This document shows positions 15,578-24,821 of a stretch of DNA of 64,000 nucleotides, in pieces (position 1 is the first letter of the stretch; each line of letters starts with the position of its first letter). The stretch covers positions 744,001 through 808,000 of the forward strand of contig NZ_FPHO01000002.1 in assembly GCF_900117455.1 (NCBI RefSeq), read 5' to 3'. Below the pieces are notes generated by a model that was not told where the DNA came from, ran no database searches, and saw only the letters and a list, made by a program, of their open reading frames with translations. This stretch comes from Hyphomicrobium sp. CS1GBMeth3. Lineage in GTDB: Bacteria; Pseudomonadota; Alphaproteobacteria; Rhizobiales; Hyphomicrobiaceae. A program made the translations under genes and the position numbers.

Positions 15578-16435
15578 ATGCGTACCGCAACTCTGGCGGC
15601 AGGGGTGCTTGCGGCGGCCCTCGTCCCCTTATCGATCGATCGCCATCCTTCCAATGCAACCGAGGCCTCCGTGCGGGCGACGCTCGACGCCGTGACGGTG
15701 GAGGCCATCAAGTCGTCGCTGTTCACCGCCCAAAGAAATCTCGAAATCGACCGCTCGCTCCGTCGGTCGGCTGAGGTGCGCGAACGGGCGTTCATCGCGA
15801 CGCGAAATCACGAGATCTTTGCGTCGATGTGGGCCAGCGCGAACGCGCGTCCCGCCCTGCTCGCCGAGGCTCGCGTCACCGAACTCAAGGTCCAGACCGC
15901 GGCGCGCGATGTGTACGCGCCGTCGTTCATCGCCGCGCGCAAGGCGGAGGCCGAGCGTTCGCTCGCGGCTTCGGCGCGCGCGCGCGCGGCGCTGCAGATC
16001 GCCGCCCACAATCGCGCGGTCGAGCAGTCGATGGCGCGCTCGTCGGTTGCCCGTACTCAGGCGTTTGCCGCCGCCCGTAACCGCGAGGTCGCGCTTTCGC
16101 TGGCTGCCTACGACGCGGCGCGTCCGGCGCTCTTCGTCGCGGCGCGCAGGATGGAGAGCGAGCGCTCGCTCGCCGCTTCCGCTCGGGCACGTGAGATCTT
16201 GCAGATCGCGGCCCGCAACCGCGAGATCGACCACGCGATGGCCCGCTCCGCAGCTGGCCGCGCCGACGCCTTCGCCGCAGCCCGCAATCGCGAGATCGCG
16301 GCGAGCCTCAAGCGCGTCGCGCACGACCGCTTCCTTACCATTGCGGCGGCGTTCCGGCTCCGGGCGATCCAGACGATCGAGACCGGGGCCATCGAGACTG
16401 GCAGCATTGCGGCGCCCGTGCCCGCCTGCCGCTGA
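15578..16435 (+). CDS. Secreted alpha-helical repeat protein with 23-residue repeats
   Basis: A 285-residue protein starting at ATG 15578 (GGAG eight bases upstream). A Sec-like hydrophobic start (ATLAAGVLAAALVPL) suggests export, although the cut site is unclear. Residues 49 to about 254 are nine tandem copies of a 23-residue unit, roughly F-x-A-A-R-N-R-E-x-x-x-S-L/M-A-x-S-A-x-A-R-x-x-x, strongly predicted to be helical. A three-unit super-repeat of 69 residues (ERSLAASARAR, then QIAAxNR, then FAAARNRE) occurs twice. The tail (TIETGAIETGSIAAP) is unlike the repeats. No family was recognised. A helical rod or solenoid in the periplasm is likely; the function is unknown. Confidence 0.7.
   Translation: MRTATLAAGVLAAALVPLSIDRHPSNATEASVRATLDAVTVEAIKSSLFTAQRNLEIDRSLRRSAEVRERAFIATRNHEIFASMWASANARPALLAEARVTELKVQTAARDVYAPSFIAARKAEAERSLAASARARAALQIAAHNRAVEQSMARSSVARTQAFAAARNREVALSLAAYDAARPALFVAARRMESERSLAASARAREILQIAARNREIDHAMARSAAGRADAFAAARNREIAASLKRVAHDRFLTIAAAFRLRAIQTIETGAIETGSIAAPVPACR
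15722..16342 (+). repeat. Nine degenerate 69-bp tandem repeats inside the coding sequence
   Basis: Each unit codes 23 residues; the third copy has 22. The repeats are conserved mainly at protein level (AARNRE and SLAASARAR). The best-preserved DNA similarity is between the blocks starting near 15926 and 16133, about 207 bases apart. Confidence 0.7.
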
Positions 16436-16539
16436 CCACCGGGCGGCACTCGGCCGCAGTCTTTTCGGCTCCGGCCCCCACGTATAGAGTTCCTGAGGCT
16501 GCCCCGCCGGGCGGCCTCGTTCGTTTCAGGAGACCCCTC

Positions 16540-16776
16540 ATGCCCATGAACCCGACCGAGATCACGGATCTGATCAAGGCCAAGTTTCCGGATGCCACGG
16601 TCGAGATCCAGGATCTGGCCGGCGACGGCGACCATTACGCGGCACGCGTTCAGACGAGCGCGTTCAAGGGCAAGACCCGGGTGCAGCAGCACCAGATGGT
16701 CTACGAGGCGCTCGGTGGCCGCATGGGCGGCGTGCTGCATGCGCTGGCGCTGACCACGAGTGCCCCGCCAGATTGA
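16540..16776 (+). CDS. BolA family protein
   Basis: A 78-residue BolA-like protein of the short IbaG/BolA3 type. The class II KH-like fold is seen in ITDLIKAKFPDATVEIQDLAGDGDHY, and the signature FKGKTRVQQHQMVYEALGGRMG near the C-terminus contains the conserved His used with monothiol glutaredoxins to bind a [2Fe-2S] cluster. It lies 181 bases upstream of a CGFS glutaredoxin in the same direction, the usual partner pair for iron-sulfur handling and iron sensing. CAGGAGACC precedes the start. Confidence 0.93.
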   Translation: MPMNPTEITDLIKAKFPDATVEIQDLAGDGDHYAARVQTSAFKGKTRVQQHQMVYEALGGRMGGVLHALALTTSAPPD

Positions 16777-16957
16777 CGGAGAGGGCCTGGGAACCGCATT
16801 GACAATGCCGTGAGCGACGCCACATCTACGGGGCGCGCGTGAGCGGGCCGGCCCTCCGGGAGATGGCTTGGCGAGCAGTTGACAGGTGCCCCAGCGGACG
16901 AGCCGCTGACATAGCGGAAGACTTGGGCCAAAGGCACCCCTAGGAGGAGAGGTTCGG

Positions 16958-17299
<342 letters not shown>

Positions 17300-17449
17300 G
17301 TTCAGCCTAGATTGGCCCCCTCACCCGGAGCCGATCTCGTGATCAGCTCCGATCTCTCCCCCGCTGTGCGCGGACAAAGTTTTGCCGTCCGCGGGCCTTC
17401 TACTCGGGCGAGTGATTGCGGCTGGGCGTAGCGGGGCGTGGGCAGTGCG

Positions 17450-18574
17450 ATGCGGTTGGGTGGCCGGCGTTTCCTGTTGAGCCTCGCGATCCTCAGCGCC
17501 GCCGTGTGCCTGGCGCTCGGCATCTCGCTGCCGATCATCAGCCTTACCAAGTACGTGTTCTGGACGACGGAACACTCGCTCTTGTCGACGGTCAACGTGC
17601 TGATCCGCGACGGGCAGACGTTCCTCGGGCTCACGGTACTTGTGTTCTCGATCGTGCTGCCGATCCTGAAGCTACTCTATCTGCTTCTCGTCTCGACGCT
17701 GCCCGCGGCCGAGCTCACACGCCAGCATCACCGCCTCAAGGCGCTCGAATGGCTCGGCAAGTGGTCCATGCACGACGTGCTGGTGCTGGCGCTCACGATC
17801 TTCTTCATCAAGGCGCAGGGCGTCTACGACGCTGCCAGCTTGCACGGGGTCTATTACTTCACGGCTGCCGTGGTGCTGATGATCCTTTCCTACGCGTGGC
17901 TGAGGACCGAGGGTCTCGCGGCGCGGCCCGTCGACGAGCCGACGACGCAGACGCTGCTCGCGCGCCGGATCTCGCCGTTCCGCAACTTCGTGTTGTCGTT
18001 CCTGATCATCCTGGCGACGGTGTTCTTCGCGCTCGGCATCATCCTGCCGGTCATCCGCTTCACCACCATCTACGTGTGGACCAATGAGCACTCGATCGCG
18101 ACCATCATCTGGGCGCTGTTCGAGAACGAGGAGTATTTCCTGACCGTCGTGCTGTTCCTGTTCTCAATCTTCTTTCCGTTCCTCAAGCTGTTCTACCTGC
18201 TGACGCTCGTGACCTCGCCGGACATTCCGCCCGAGTTCCGCAAGCGCTCGATCTCGACCATGGAATGGCTCGGCCGCTATTCGATGACCGACGTCATGGT
18301 GCTGGCGCTCCTGATCTTCTACGTGAACTCGTCGGGATACACGGAGGCAACCGTGCTGCCCGGCGTCTACTTCTTCGCGGCATCCGCGATCATCACGATG
18401 CTGGCCTACGGCTGGGCGAACACGGTGCCCGTTGCGCGCCGCGCACCCGCGGCCTCGACCGATCCCACCGGCCCGCCGTCGCCGCCCGCACCACCACCGC
18501 GTGGCGCGGACGACGCCACCTCGCACGTCATCACGCTGCCGACCAATCCGGCGCGGCGCCACCGGCCGGCGTGA
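17450..18574 (+). CDS. PqiA-like membrane protein with two tandem domains
   Basis: About 374 residues from ATG 17450 (GTG 17438 in frame is the other start). Two homologous halves, roughly residues 8-165 and 185-340, each hold four membrane helices and repeated signatures: LPIISLTKYVFWTTEHSLLS against LPVIRFTTIYVWTNEHSIAT, and LEWLGKWSMHDVLVLALTIF against MEWLGRYSMTDVMVLALLIF. These match the PqiA domain of paraquat-inducible membrane proteins, which work with MCE-domain proteins in lipid transport. The CxxC pairs of E. coli PqiA are absent and no pqiB/MCE gene follows. The C-terminal 45 residues are Pro/Ala-rich and probably disordered. Confidence 0.85.
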   Translation: MRLGGRRFLLSLAILSAAVCLALGISLPIISLTKYVFWTTEHSLLSTVNVLIRDGQTFLGLTVLVFSIVLPILKLLYLLLVSTLPAAELTRQHHRLKALEWLGKWSMHDVLVLALTIFFIKAQGVYDAASLHGVYYFTAAVVLMILSYAWLRTEGLAARPVDEPTTQTLLARRISPFRNFVLSFLIILATVFFALGIILPVIRFTTIYVWTNEHSIATIIWALFENEEYFLTVVLFLFSIFFPFLKLFYLLTLVTSPDIPPEFRKRSISTMEWLGRYSMTDVMVLALLIFYVNSSGYTEATVLPGVYFFAASAIITMLAYGWANTVPVARRAPAASTDPTGPPSPPAPPPRGADDATSHVITLPTNPARRHRPA

Positions 18575-18692
18575 TAGCGCGACGCGCGGCGGGCATGGTC
18601 CCCACGTTGCAATAAATTGAGCGCGTCCGCGCCGATAACCTGCTTCAATGGCGCGCGAACGCAATCGAGGTGCCACACGCTGTGAGGACGCC

Positions 18693-20354
18693 ATGTCCGA
18701 ACGTTGGTCGACGCACGAGGTCCTGAACCAGCCACCGCCTTTCGAGAACGTGAATCTGTTCACGTCCGACACCGTGCTCAAGGAGACGGTTTTGCGCGAG
18801 GCGGGTGGCGAAGCCGGCGCAGAGCTGGCCGCCTTCGGCGCGCTATGCGGAAGCGCGGAGCGCCTCGAGCAGGGGCGCCTCGCCAATGCGTTCCCGCCGT
18901 GGCTCGAGACACACGACGCGCAGGGCCGGCACGCGGATCTCGTCCTCTATCACCCAGCATATCATGCCTGTATGGCGACGAGCATGGGAGCGGGGCTGCA
19001 TGCGGCGCCGTGGGAGCATCTCGCGCGTCGCGGCACGGAGCCCAGCGTCGGGGCGTGCGTTGCGCGCGCGGCCGGCTTCTACATGGCCGCGCAAATGGAG
19101 CCCGGCCACTGCTGCCCGATCACCATGACGAATGCGGGCGTGCCGCTGCTGCTCAAGCGACCCGACCTGGCCAAGGACTGGCTGCCGAAGGTGCTTTCGC
19201 GCACTTACGATGCGCGTTTTGCGCCCCTGGATCAGAAACAGTCCGTCACCTTCGGCATGGGCATGACCGAGAAACAAGGCGGCACGGACGTGCGCGCGAA
19301 CACCACGCGTGCCGAACCCGACGGTCCGGACGGCAGTTATATCCTCACGGGGCATAAATGGTTTCTCTCGGCGCCCATGTCGGATGCGTTCTTCGTTCTG
19401 GCGCAGGCCCCCGCCGGCCTCTCCTGCTTCTTCATGCCTCGCTTCCTGCCCGACGGGTCGGTCAACGCCGTCCATCTCATGCGGCTCAAGGACAAGCTCG
19501 GCAACCGCTCGAATGCGTCGTCCGAGGTCGAGCTTGACGGAGCCGTCGCGTGGCTCGTTGGCGACGAAGGCCGGGGCGTCGCGACAATCCTCGACATGGT
19601 GACGTGGACGCGGCTCGACTGCGCCCTCTCCTCGGCGGGGCTCATGCGATCGGCGCTGGCCCATGCCGTTCACCACGCGGAGGCGCGCCGCGTGTTCGGC
19701 AAGCCGCTCGCTGCGCACCCCTTGATGCGTCACGTGCTGGCGGATCTCGCGCTCGACGTGGAAGCCGCGACTGTGCTCGCGTTCCGGCTCGCGCGGACCT
19801 TCGCGGCCGCAGGCGACGCACTCTCCGCCGCGTGGCGCCGCCTCATGACGCCAGTCACGAAATACTGGGTTTGCAAGACCGCGCCGCAGTTCGCCTACGA
19901 GGCCATGGAGTGCCTCGGCGGCAACGGGTACACCGAGGCGTTCCCCCTCGCCCGCATCTATCGGGAATCGCCCGTCAACGCCATCTGGGAAGGCTCCGGG
20001 AACGTCATGGCGCTTGACGTGGTGCGCGTGCTGGGGCGCGAGCCGGAGGCGGCGCGCCTCGTGCTCGACGCTCTTGGCGAGGCCGGCAAGGGCGACGCGC
20101 GGGTTGCCGCCGCATATGCACGTCTCGTTGCCCTGCTGGACGATGCGTCTGCGCGGGAGCTGCACGCCCGCATGCTCACTGAGCAGCTCGCGCTCCTGGC
20201 CGCGGCCGTGCTGCTTTATGCGCACGCGCCGACGCCGGTCGCCGAGGCGTTCGCACGAACGCGGCTGGGGGGCGGACTAAGGTACACCTACGGTCAGGGT
20301 CTCGACCCGGCCGAGGCTGACGCCATTCTCGAGCGTGCGCGGCCCGTGCACTAA
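18693..20354 (+). CDS. aidB: AidB-like acyl-CoA dehydrogenase
   Basis: A 553-residue protein of the AidB branch of flavin acyl-CoA dehydrogenases, which in E. coli bind DNA and belong to the alkylation response. Seen: the N-terminal HEVLNQPPPFENVNLF typical of AidB, the FAD-binding segment SVTFGMGMTEKQGGTDVRAN, and the C-terminal ECLGGNGYTEAFPLARIYRE followed by VNAIWEGSGNVMALDV. The start at 18693 is chosen because GAGG lies upstream and AidB begins near here. It stands alone, converging on the GGDEF-EAL gene. Whether it acts in damage response or in acyl-CoA metabolism is not decided by the sequence. Confidence 0.92.
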   Translation: MSERWSTHEVLNQPPPFENVNLFTSDTVLKETVLREAGGEAGAELAAFGALCGSAERLEQGRLANAFPPWLETHDAQGRHADLVLYHPAYHACMATSMGAGLHAAPWEHLARRGTEPSVGACVARAAGFYMAAQMEPGHCCPITMTNAGVPLLLKRPDLAKDWLPKVLSRTYDARFAPLDQKQSVTFGMGMTEKQGGTDVRANTTRAEPDGPDGSYILTGHKWFLSAPMSDAFFVLAQAPAGLSCFFMPRFLPDGSVNAVHLMRLKDKLGNRSNASSEVELDGAVAWLVGDEGRGVATILDMVTWTRLDCALSSAGLMRSALAHAVHHAEARRVFGKPLAAHPLMRHVLADLALDVEAATVLAFRLARTFAAAGDALSAAWRRLMTPVTKYWVCKTAPQFAYEAMECLGGNGYTEAFPLARIYRESPVNAIWEGSGNVMALDVVRVLGREPEAARLVLDALGEAGKGDARVAAAYARLVALLDDASARELHARMLTEQLALLAAAVLLYAHAPTPVAEAFARTRLGGGLRYTYGQGLDPAEADAILERARPVH

Positions 20355-20391
20355 GGCCGGCGCGGCGGCGAAGCTGCAAACCGATGGGGAT

Positions 20392-22257
20392 TCAAGCCGC
20401 TGACGTGGTGTGCGCGCGACATCCCGACAGAACCGCGTCGACGTCAGCGGCGGGAACCGGCTGGCTGAAATAGTAGCCCTGGACCTCGTCGCACCCGGCC
20501 GCCAGCGCTGTGTTGATCTGATCGAGCGTTTCGATGCCTTCAGCCACTGTCGTCATGCGCATCGTTTTTGCAAGGGCGGATACGGCGTTGATGATGGCAA
20601 TGCAATCGAGACGCGATGACCCATCGAGGTCCCGGAAAAACGAGCGATCGATCTTGATCTTGTCGAAGGGGAAGCTGCGCAAGTAACTCAAAGATGCATA
20701 GGCGGTGCCAAAATCGTCGAGCGCGATGCTGACGCCGAGATCGCGCAGCCGGTGCAAGATCTCGTGCGTTCTAGCCTCGTCCCTGAGAAGGACGCCTTCG
20801 GTGATTTCCAGCTCGAGACGATGCGGCGCCAGCCCCGAGCCGTCGAGTGCCTTCTTCACGGCTTGTAACAGATCGCCCCGTTCGAACTGGACCGGAGAGA
20901 GATTGACCGTGACCCTCACGTCCTGCGGCCATTCCGCAGCTTTCCGGCACGCCTCCTCGAGCGCCCAAGCGCCCATCTCGACGATGATCCCCATCTCCTC
21001 GGCAATGAAGATGAAGTCGCTGGGCGAGATAAGGCCTTGCTCGGGATGATGCCAGCGCATCAACGCCTCGAAGCTCGTAACCTCGTTGCGCTTCGGATCG
21101 ACAATCGGCTGATAGTAAAGCTCCAGCTGCCCACGCTTAAGAGCGCTCCTGAGGTCCGTCTCGAAGTGCTGCCGATGTTCCAGCTGGGGGGCCTGATCGG
21201 GTCGAAATACGCAATACCTGGCACGCCCCAACGACTTCGCCTGATAAAGCGCGTGATCGGCCCGTTGAATAATCCCGTCCGGGTCCGATCCATGTTGGGG
21301 CGCGATGGCGATACCTACGCTGGCGCCTACGCTCACGTTGTGGCCGAGGAGACGGTGCGGCTCGCTTACGATCTTGATCAAGCGGTTCGCCAACGTGCAG
21401 GCCTGAGCCTCGCTGGTGACGCCGGTTTGAATGATTGCGAATTCATCGCCGCCCAGCCGCGCTGCGAAATCCGCGCCGCGCAAAAGGCCTCGCAGCCGTC
21501 TCGCCACGCTCTTGAGCAGAGCGTCTCCAACTGGATGGCCAAGCGTGTCGTTGACCTCCTTGAACCGATCCAGATCGATCCAATGAACCGCAAACGGTTC
21601 ATTCTTGCTCAAGCGATCGAGTCCCGCTTCCAGTTGCTCGCGGAAGTGGAAGCGGTTTGCAAGCTCCGTCAACGTATCGTGACGCGCGAGCCAGGATATC
21701 TGGTGCTCGGCCTTGCGCTTCTCCGTGACGTCCTCTTGGAGGTCGACCCATCCCCCGCACGGCAACGGCTGATTGGTGACAAGAATGGTGCGACCATCCT
21801 TCAACTGCCGCGTGCTAGTGAACGAATTCCCGCGCGCGAGCTCTGCGACGTGGCTCGCGATCCACTTCTGCTGTTTCGCGAGCTCCTCGGGGGCATCGCA
21901 CCCCGTTTCTTTCCAGACGTGGTAACGGACGATGTCTGCGAAGTGCGTCCCAGCCTGGGTCAACGCTTCCGGCAGATCGAAGATCTCACGGTAGAGCGTG
22001 TTGCACACGATGAGCCGATGATCGGCATCAAACATCGAAAGGCCGCGCCCCATATTGTTCAGCGCGACGTCAAACCATTTTTCGAGCTGCCGCGTCTTTC
22101 CTTTTTTGCGGCGTCGGCCGTCGGTTGCGCCCTGGAGGGTGTGCAGGCTCAAGGTCGGCGTCGTGGTCAGGGCTTCATCGGTGAGTACGGACATTGCCCC
22201 GACGCCGTTTGCCGTCGAGGAATGTGCGGTTCTCGTTCCTTCCGATCCCCGTTTCAT
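20392..22257 (-). CDS. PAS-GGDEF-EAL protein, cyclic di-GMP turnover
   Basis: A 621-residue protein. The N-terminal 60 residues are low complexity, followed by a PAS_7-like domain (about 60-180), a GGDEF domain with an intact RLGGDEFAI active loop (diguanylate cyclase), and an EAL domain with FEALMRW and the metal-binding ELEITEG, DDFGTAYASLSYLRSFPFDKIKID and AEGIET motifs (phosphodiesterase). Both catalytic sites look active, so the net sign of its effect on cyclic di-GMP is unknown. No membrane helix is visible. The start at 22257 follows GGGAGGG; the open frame reaches 22320. Confidence 0.93.
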   Translation of the reverse strand: MKRGSEGTRTAHSSTANGVGAMSVLTDEALTTTPTLSLHTLQGATDGRRRKKGKTRQLEKWFDVALNNMGRGLSMFDADHRLIVCNTLYREIFDLPEALTQAGTHFADIVRYHVWKETGCDAPEELAKQQKWIASHVAELARGNSFTSTRQLKDGRTILVTNQPLPCGGWVDLQEDVTEKRKAEHQISWLARHDTLTELANRFHFREQLEAGLDRLSKNEPFAVHWIDLDRFKEVNDTLGHPVGDALLKSVARRLRGLLRGADFAARLGGDEFAIIQTGVTSEAQACTLANRLIKIVSEPHRLLGHNVSVGASVGIAIAPQHGSDPDGIIQRADHALYQAKSLGRARYCVFRPDQAPQLEHRQHFETDLRSALKRGQLELYYQPIVDPKRNEVTSFEALMRWHHPEQGLISPSDFIFIAEEMGIIVEMGAWALEEACRKAAEWPQDVRVTVNLSPVQFERGDLLQAVKKALDGSGLAPHRLELEITEGVLLRDEARTHEILHRLRDLGVSIALDDFGTAYASLSYLRSFPFDKIKIDRSFFRDLDGSSRLDCIAIINAVSALAKTMRMTTVAEGIETLDQINTALAAGCDEVQGYYFSQPVPAADVDAVLSGCRAHTTSAA

Positions 22258-22577
22258 ACATTCCCTCCCGCGTCTGGGAATTCTTATAGTTTGGGGATCC
22301 AGATTATGAGAATGCCCCATTAGGCAATCACCAATTGCTTCATAAAAATTTTATGCAATCGACCGCCTGACGGGCACCGGCGGTCCGATGGCTTGCTTTT
22401 TTGCCGTGCCGGAATTCGGACGTCGCGGATCGCTGACGTCGCGTGCCGGGCACGTTCCTACACTTGCGCTTATTCTCTGTGCACCGATCGCGGTGTGATG
22501 CCGTGACGCCCTAGTCGCGATGTTTCCATGCCACGACGCGTCCCGTCGCATTGCACCCCATCGCTTGAGATGTTTCT
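22258..22577. other. Divergent promoter region between the GGDEF-EAL and PAS genes
   Basis: An AT-richer stretch near 22320-22360 (CATAAAAATTTTATGC, a small inverted repeat) probably carries promoter or operator sequence for the GGDEF-EAL gene. No gene or RNA was recognised. Confidence 0.35.
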
Positions 22578-22622
22578 GTGACGCGACTTGGCTCCCCACG
22601 ATCACAGAGCGGACAATCTTCG

Positions 22623-23045
22623 ATGGGCGTATCTTCGGACGGTGAGGTTCCCTTTTTCGAAAGCGTGCTCGGGCGCATGAATGGATTTCTTTATCGGTGC
22701 CATGCCGACAAGGAATTCACGATGCTCGAGCTGACCTCGGGCTTCGAGCGTTGCTTCGGATTTCCCGCGGACGATATTCTGAGGAACAGCGTGCGCACCT
22801 TCGCGTCGCTCATCCATCCCGACGACTCGCTTGCCGTGGACGAAGCCGTCGTCAAAGGGCTCGAGCAGCGGCGGAACTGGACGATCAATTACCGCCTGCG
22901 GCACGCGGCGGGACATCACGTCTGGGTGCACGAGGACGGCGGCGGCGTATGGAACGATCAGGACGTGTTGATCTATCTAGAAGGCGCGGTGTTTGACATG
23001 AACAGCCTCTACTTCAGCCTGCAGTCGCAGTTCGCCGAGGCATAA
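22623..23045 (+). CDS. Stand-alone PAS-domain protein
   Basis: About 140 residues from ATG 22623 (a GTG at 22578 is in frame). A single PAS fold-3 domain fills most of it: FESVLGRMNGFLYRCHADKE, FGFPADDIL, FASLIHPDD, then YRLRHAAGHHVWVHEDGGGVW and a final strand. There is no output domain, so it must act by binding a partner or a ligand. Its divergent position next to a GGDEF-EAL protein suggests, but does not prove, a link to cyclic di-GMP signalling. A hairpin follows directly. Confidence 0.82.
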   Translation: MGVSSDGEVPFFESVLGRMNGFLYRCHADKEFTMLELTSGFERCFGFPADDILRNSVRTFASLIHPDDSLAVDEAVVKGLEQRRNWTINYRLRHAAGHHVWVHEDGGGVWNDQDVLIYLEGAVFDMNSLYFSLQSQFAEA

Positions 23046-23047
23046 AG

Positions 23048-23075
23048 CCGGACGCGATCGGGAGATCACGTCCGG
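23048..23075 (+). terminator. Hairpin after the PAS gene
   Basis: CCGGACGCGATC, loop GGGA, GATCACGTCCGG pairs over about 12 positions with one mismatch, starting two bases after the stop codon. No T-run follows, so it may act as a 3' stabiliser or a Rho-assisted end. Confidence 0.5.
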
Positions 23076-23119
23076 CGGAGCTTTCCGATGCTTCGAGGTT
23101 CGAGCGAAGCGGGCGCTGC

Positions 23120-23668
23120 TTATTCGCAGGCCACCGAGAGGGTCGCACCGATGGCCGGGAAGAACTTCTTGCAGGTGCCGCTTTCGTCATCGTCTTTGGC
23201 GCCGGCCGCCGCCGTCGTGGCGTCGTCCACCGGCTGCTGAGCCTCTTCCTGCTGTGTCTCTTCCTGCCGGGCCTCCTGCAGCTGCGACTGCATCAGAGCC
23301 GAGCTGCCCGTCAGTCGCGATGCGTCCTCGGTCGTGGTCTCTGCAACGTCCTTCTCGGCAGGGGCGGCCGGCGGCGGCGTCTCAACCTTCTCGGCGGTCA
23401 CCTTATTGGGTGCCGTCTTGGCTTTCTGAGGCGTGCTCTTCGCCACCTGCTGGCTCTTCGCAGGGCTCGGCTTGGCGGGCGCCGCCTTACGCGCGACGGT
23501 CGCCTTCTTCTGCTGCTGCGGCCGCTTGGCGTGCATCGGCTTCTTGTTCACCTGGGTGTTCACCACCTCCGGCGTGTAGTTGCACGAGATGCAGGCTTGC
23601 GCGGCTGTTCCGAGGAACGAGAGGGCGCCAAACAGGAAAGCGGCGGTTGTCAAAATGGTCCGGGTCAC
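23120..23668 (-). CDS. Secreted Lys/Ala/Pro-rich hypothetical protein
   Basis: A 182-residue protein with a clear signal peptide (RTILTTAAFLFGALSFLGTAAQA) followed by CISC. The middle, residues 40-120, is very rich in Lys, Ala, Pro and Gln, and is probably disordered and basic. The C-terminal part is acidic and ends with a Cys-containing hydrophobic stretch (CKKFFPAIGATLSVAC). The four cysteines at the two ends could pair in the periplasm. No family was recognised. It is next to rpsD but separated from it by a terminator. Confidence 0.65.
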   Translation of the reverse strand: MTRTILTTAAFLFGALSFLGTAAQACISCNYTPEVVNTQVNKKPMHAKRPQQQKKATVARKAAPAKPSPAKSQQVAKSTPQKAKTAPNKVTAEKVETPPPAAPAEKDVAETTTEDASRLTGSSALMQSQLQEARQEETQQEEAQQPVDDATTAAAGAKDDDESGTCKKFFPAIGATLSVACE

Positions 23669-23796
23669 GTTCGTCTCCCACGTGCGACTTATGCCTAAGG
23701 CCTACTGCCTTGATCCCCTGAGACCGATAGTACGTGCAGAGATAGCATAGTTCTGTTCCGCCCGGAACAAACCGGGGGCAGACATAGAAAATACGA

Positions 23797-23828
23797 AAAA
23801 AGGCCGGCTCGCGGGAGCCGGCCTTTTC
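23797..23828 (-). terminator. Rho-independent terminator of rpsD, possibly bidirectional
   Basis: AAAAGGCCGGCTC, loop GCGG, GAGCCGGCCTTTT: a perfect 13-bp stem with A- and T-runs on both sides. It begins 26 bases after the rpsD stop on the minus strand. Confidence 0.88.
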
Positions 23829-23853
23829 AAAATTCTCAAGCTTCCAGAGCGGA

Positions 23854-24471
23854 TTAGCGCGAGTAGAACTCGACCACCAGGTTCGGCTCCATGGTCACCG
23901 GATAGGGCACGTCCGACAGAGCCGGGACGCGGGTCAGCTTGGCGCTGAGCTTGTTCTGGTCGACATCGAGGTAATCCGGGATGTCGCGCTCGGCGCTTTT
24001 CAGGGCCTCGAGAACCAGCGGAAGCTGGCGGGCCTTCTCACGCACCTCGACCACGTCGTTGATACGCAGACGGTAGCTCGGAATGGTCACGCGGCGACCG
24101 TTCACCGTCACGTGGCCGTGCGAGACGAACTGGCGGGCAGCGAACACGGTCGGCACGAACTTGGCGCGGTAGATGAGCGCGTCGAGACGGCGCTCCAGCA
24201 GGCCGATCAGGTGCTCGGAGGTCGAGCCCTTGGCGCGGCTGGCCTCTACGTAGAGGCGGTGGAACTGACGCTCGGACAGATTTGCGTAGTAGCCCTTGAG
24301 CTTCTGCTTGGCGCGGAGCTGCTGGCCGAAGTCCGACAGCTTCGAGACGCGGCGCTCGCCGTGCTGGCCGGGACGGCTCTGGCGCTTGTTGAGCGGGCTC
24401 TTCGGGCGGCCCCAGACGTTTTCGCTGAGGCGGCGGTCGATCTTGTGCTTAGCGCGGATGCGCTTGGTCAT
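23854..24471 (-). CDS. rpsD: 30S ribosomal protein S4
   Basis: A 205-residue S4 protein of exactly the usual alphaproteobacterial length, starting [20 protein letters not shown] and containing the S4 RNA-binding domain ([20 protein letters not shown] and [13 protein letters not shown]). It binds 16S rRNA early in small-subunit assembly. The start at 24471 is fixed by the family; the open frame runs on to 24651 without meaning. It is a single gene here, as is usual in alphaproteobacteria, and ends in a strong terminator. Confidence 0.98.
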   Translation of the reverse strand: MTKRIRAKHKIDRRLSENVWGRPKSPLNKRQSRPGQHGERRVSKLSDFGQQLRAKQKLKGYYANLSERQFHRLYVEASRAKGSTSEHLIGLLERRLDALIYRAKFVPTVFAARQFVSHGHVTVNGRRVTIPSYRLRINDVVEVREKARQLPLVLEALKSAERDIPDYLDVDQNKLSAKLTRVPALSDVPYPVTMEPNLVVEFYSR

Positions 24472-24821
24472 GGTAACGGCACTCCAAGAGTTGCTTATGC
24501 TTGTTTCGGGGACTAACCGTGCCGTCGAGGCGAGCGCGCTCGCGTCTTCGACGATCAGGACCCGGGTTTGGAGCGCCCCCTCCTCTGCCCTGCCCTTGCG
24601 GACGGGACCGACAGGCCAACCCAGGTTTCCGGGCGTGCCGCGGGTGCGCAAATGGAACGCGGGCCTCGTCTCGCCGTGCTTCTTGCCGGAAAACCGCGTT
24701 GCACTTTTCCGGAAGCACGGGCTTGGCCCGCGAAGCGCTTCCTTTAGTCGAGGCGGCGGGCGCCGTCAATGGCACCCGTTAACCAGCCCTGCGGACTGGC
24801 CCTCTCAGGCCATCGGAACTC
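24472..24821. other. rpsD leader and upstream region
   Basis: About 350 bases separate rpsD from the next gene on the same strand. It must carry the rpsD promoter and leader. Open frames on both strands are compositional. No defined S4 operator structure could be drawn by eye. Confidence 0.35.

Noticed and set aside
18843..20225. Open frame of 460 codons on the minus strand
   Set aside because: Antisense to the AidB-like gene; no ribosome site and no family.
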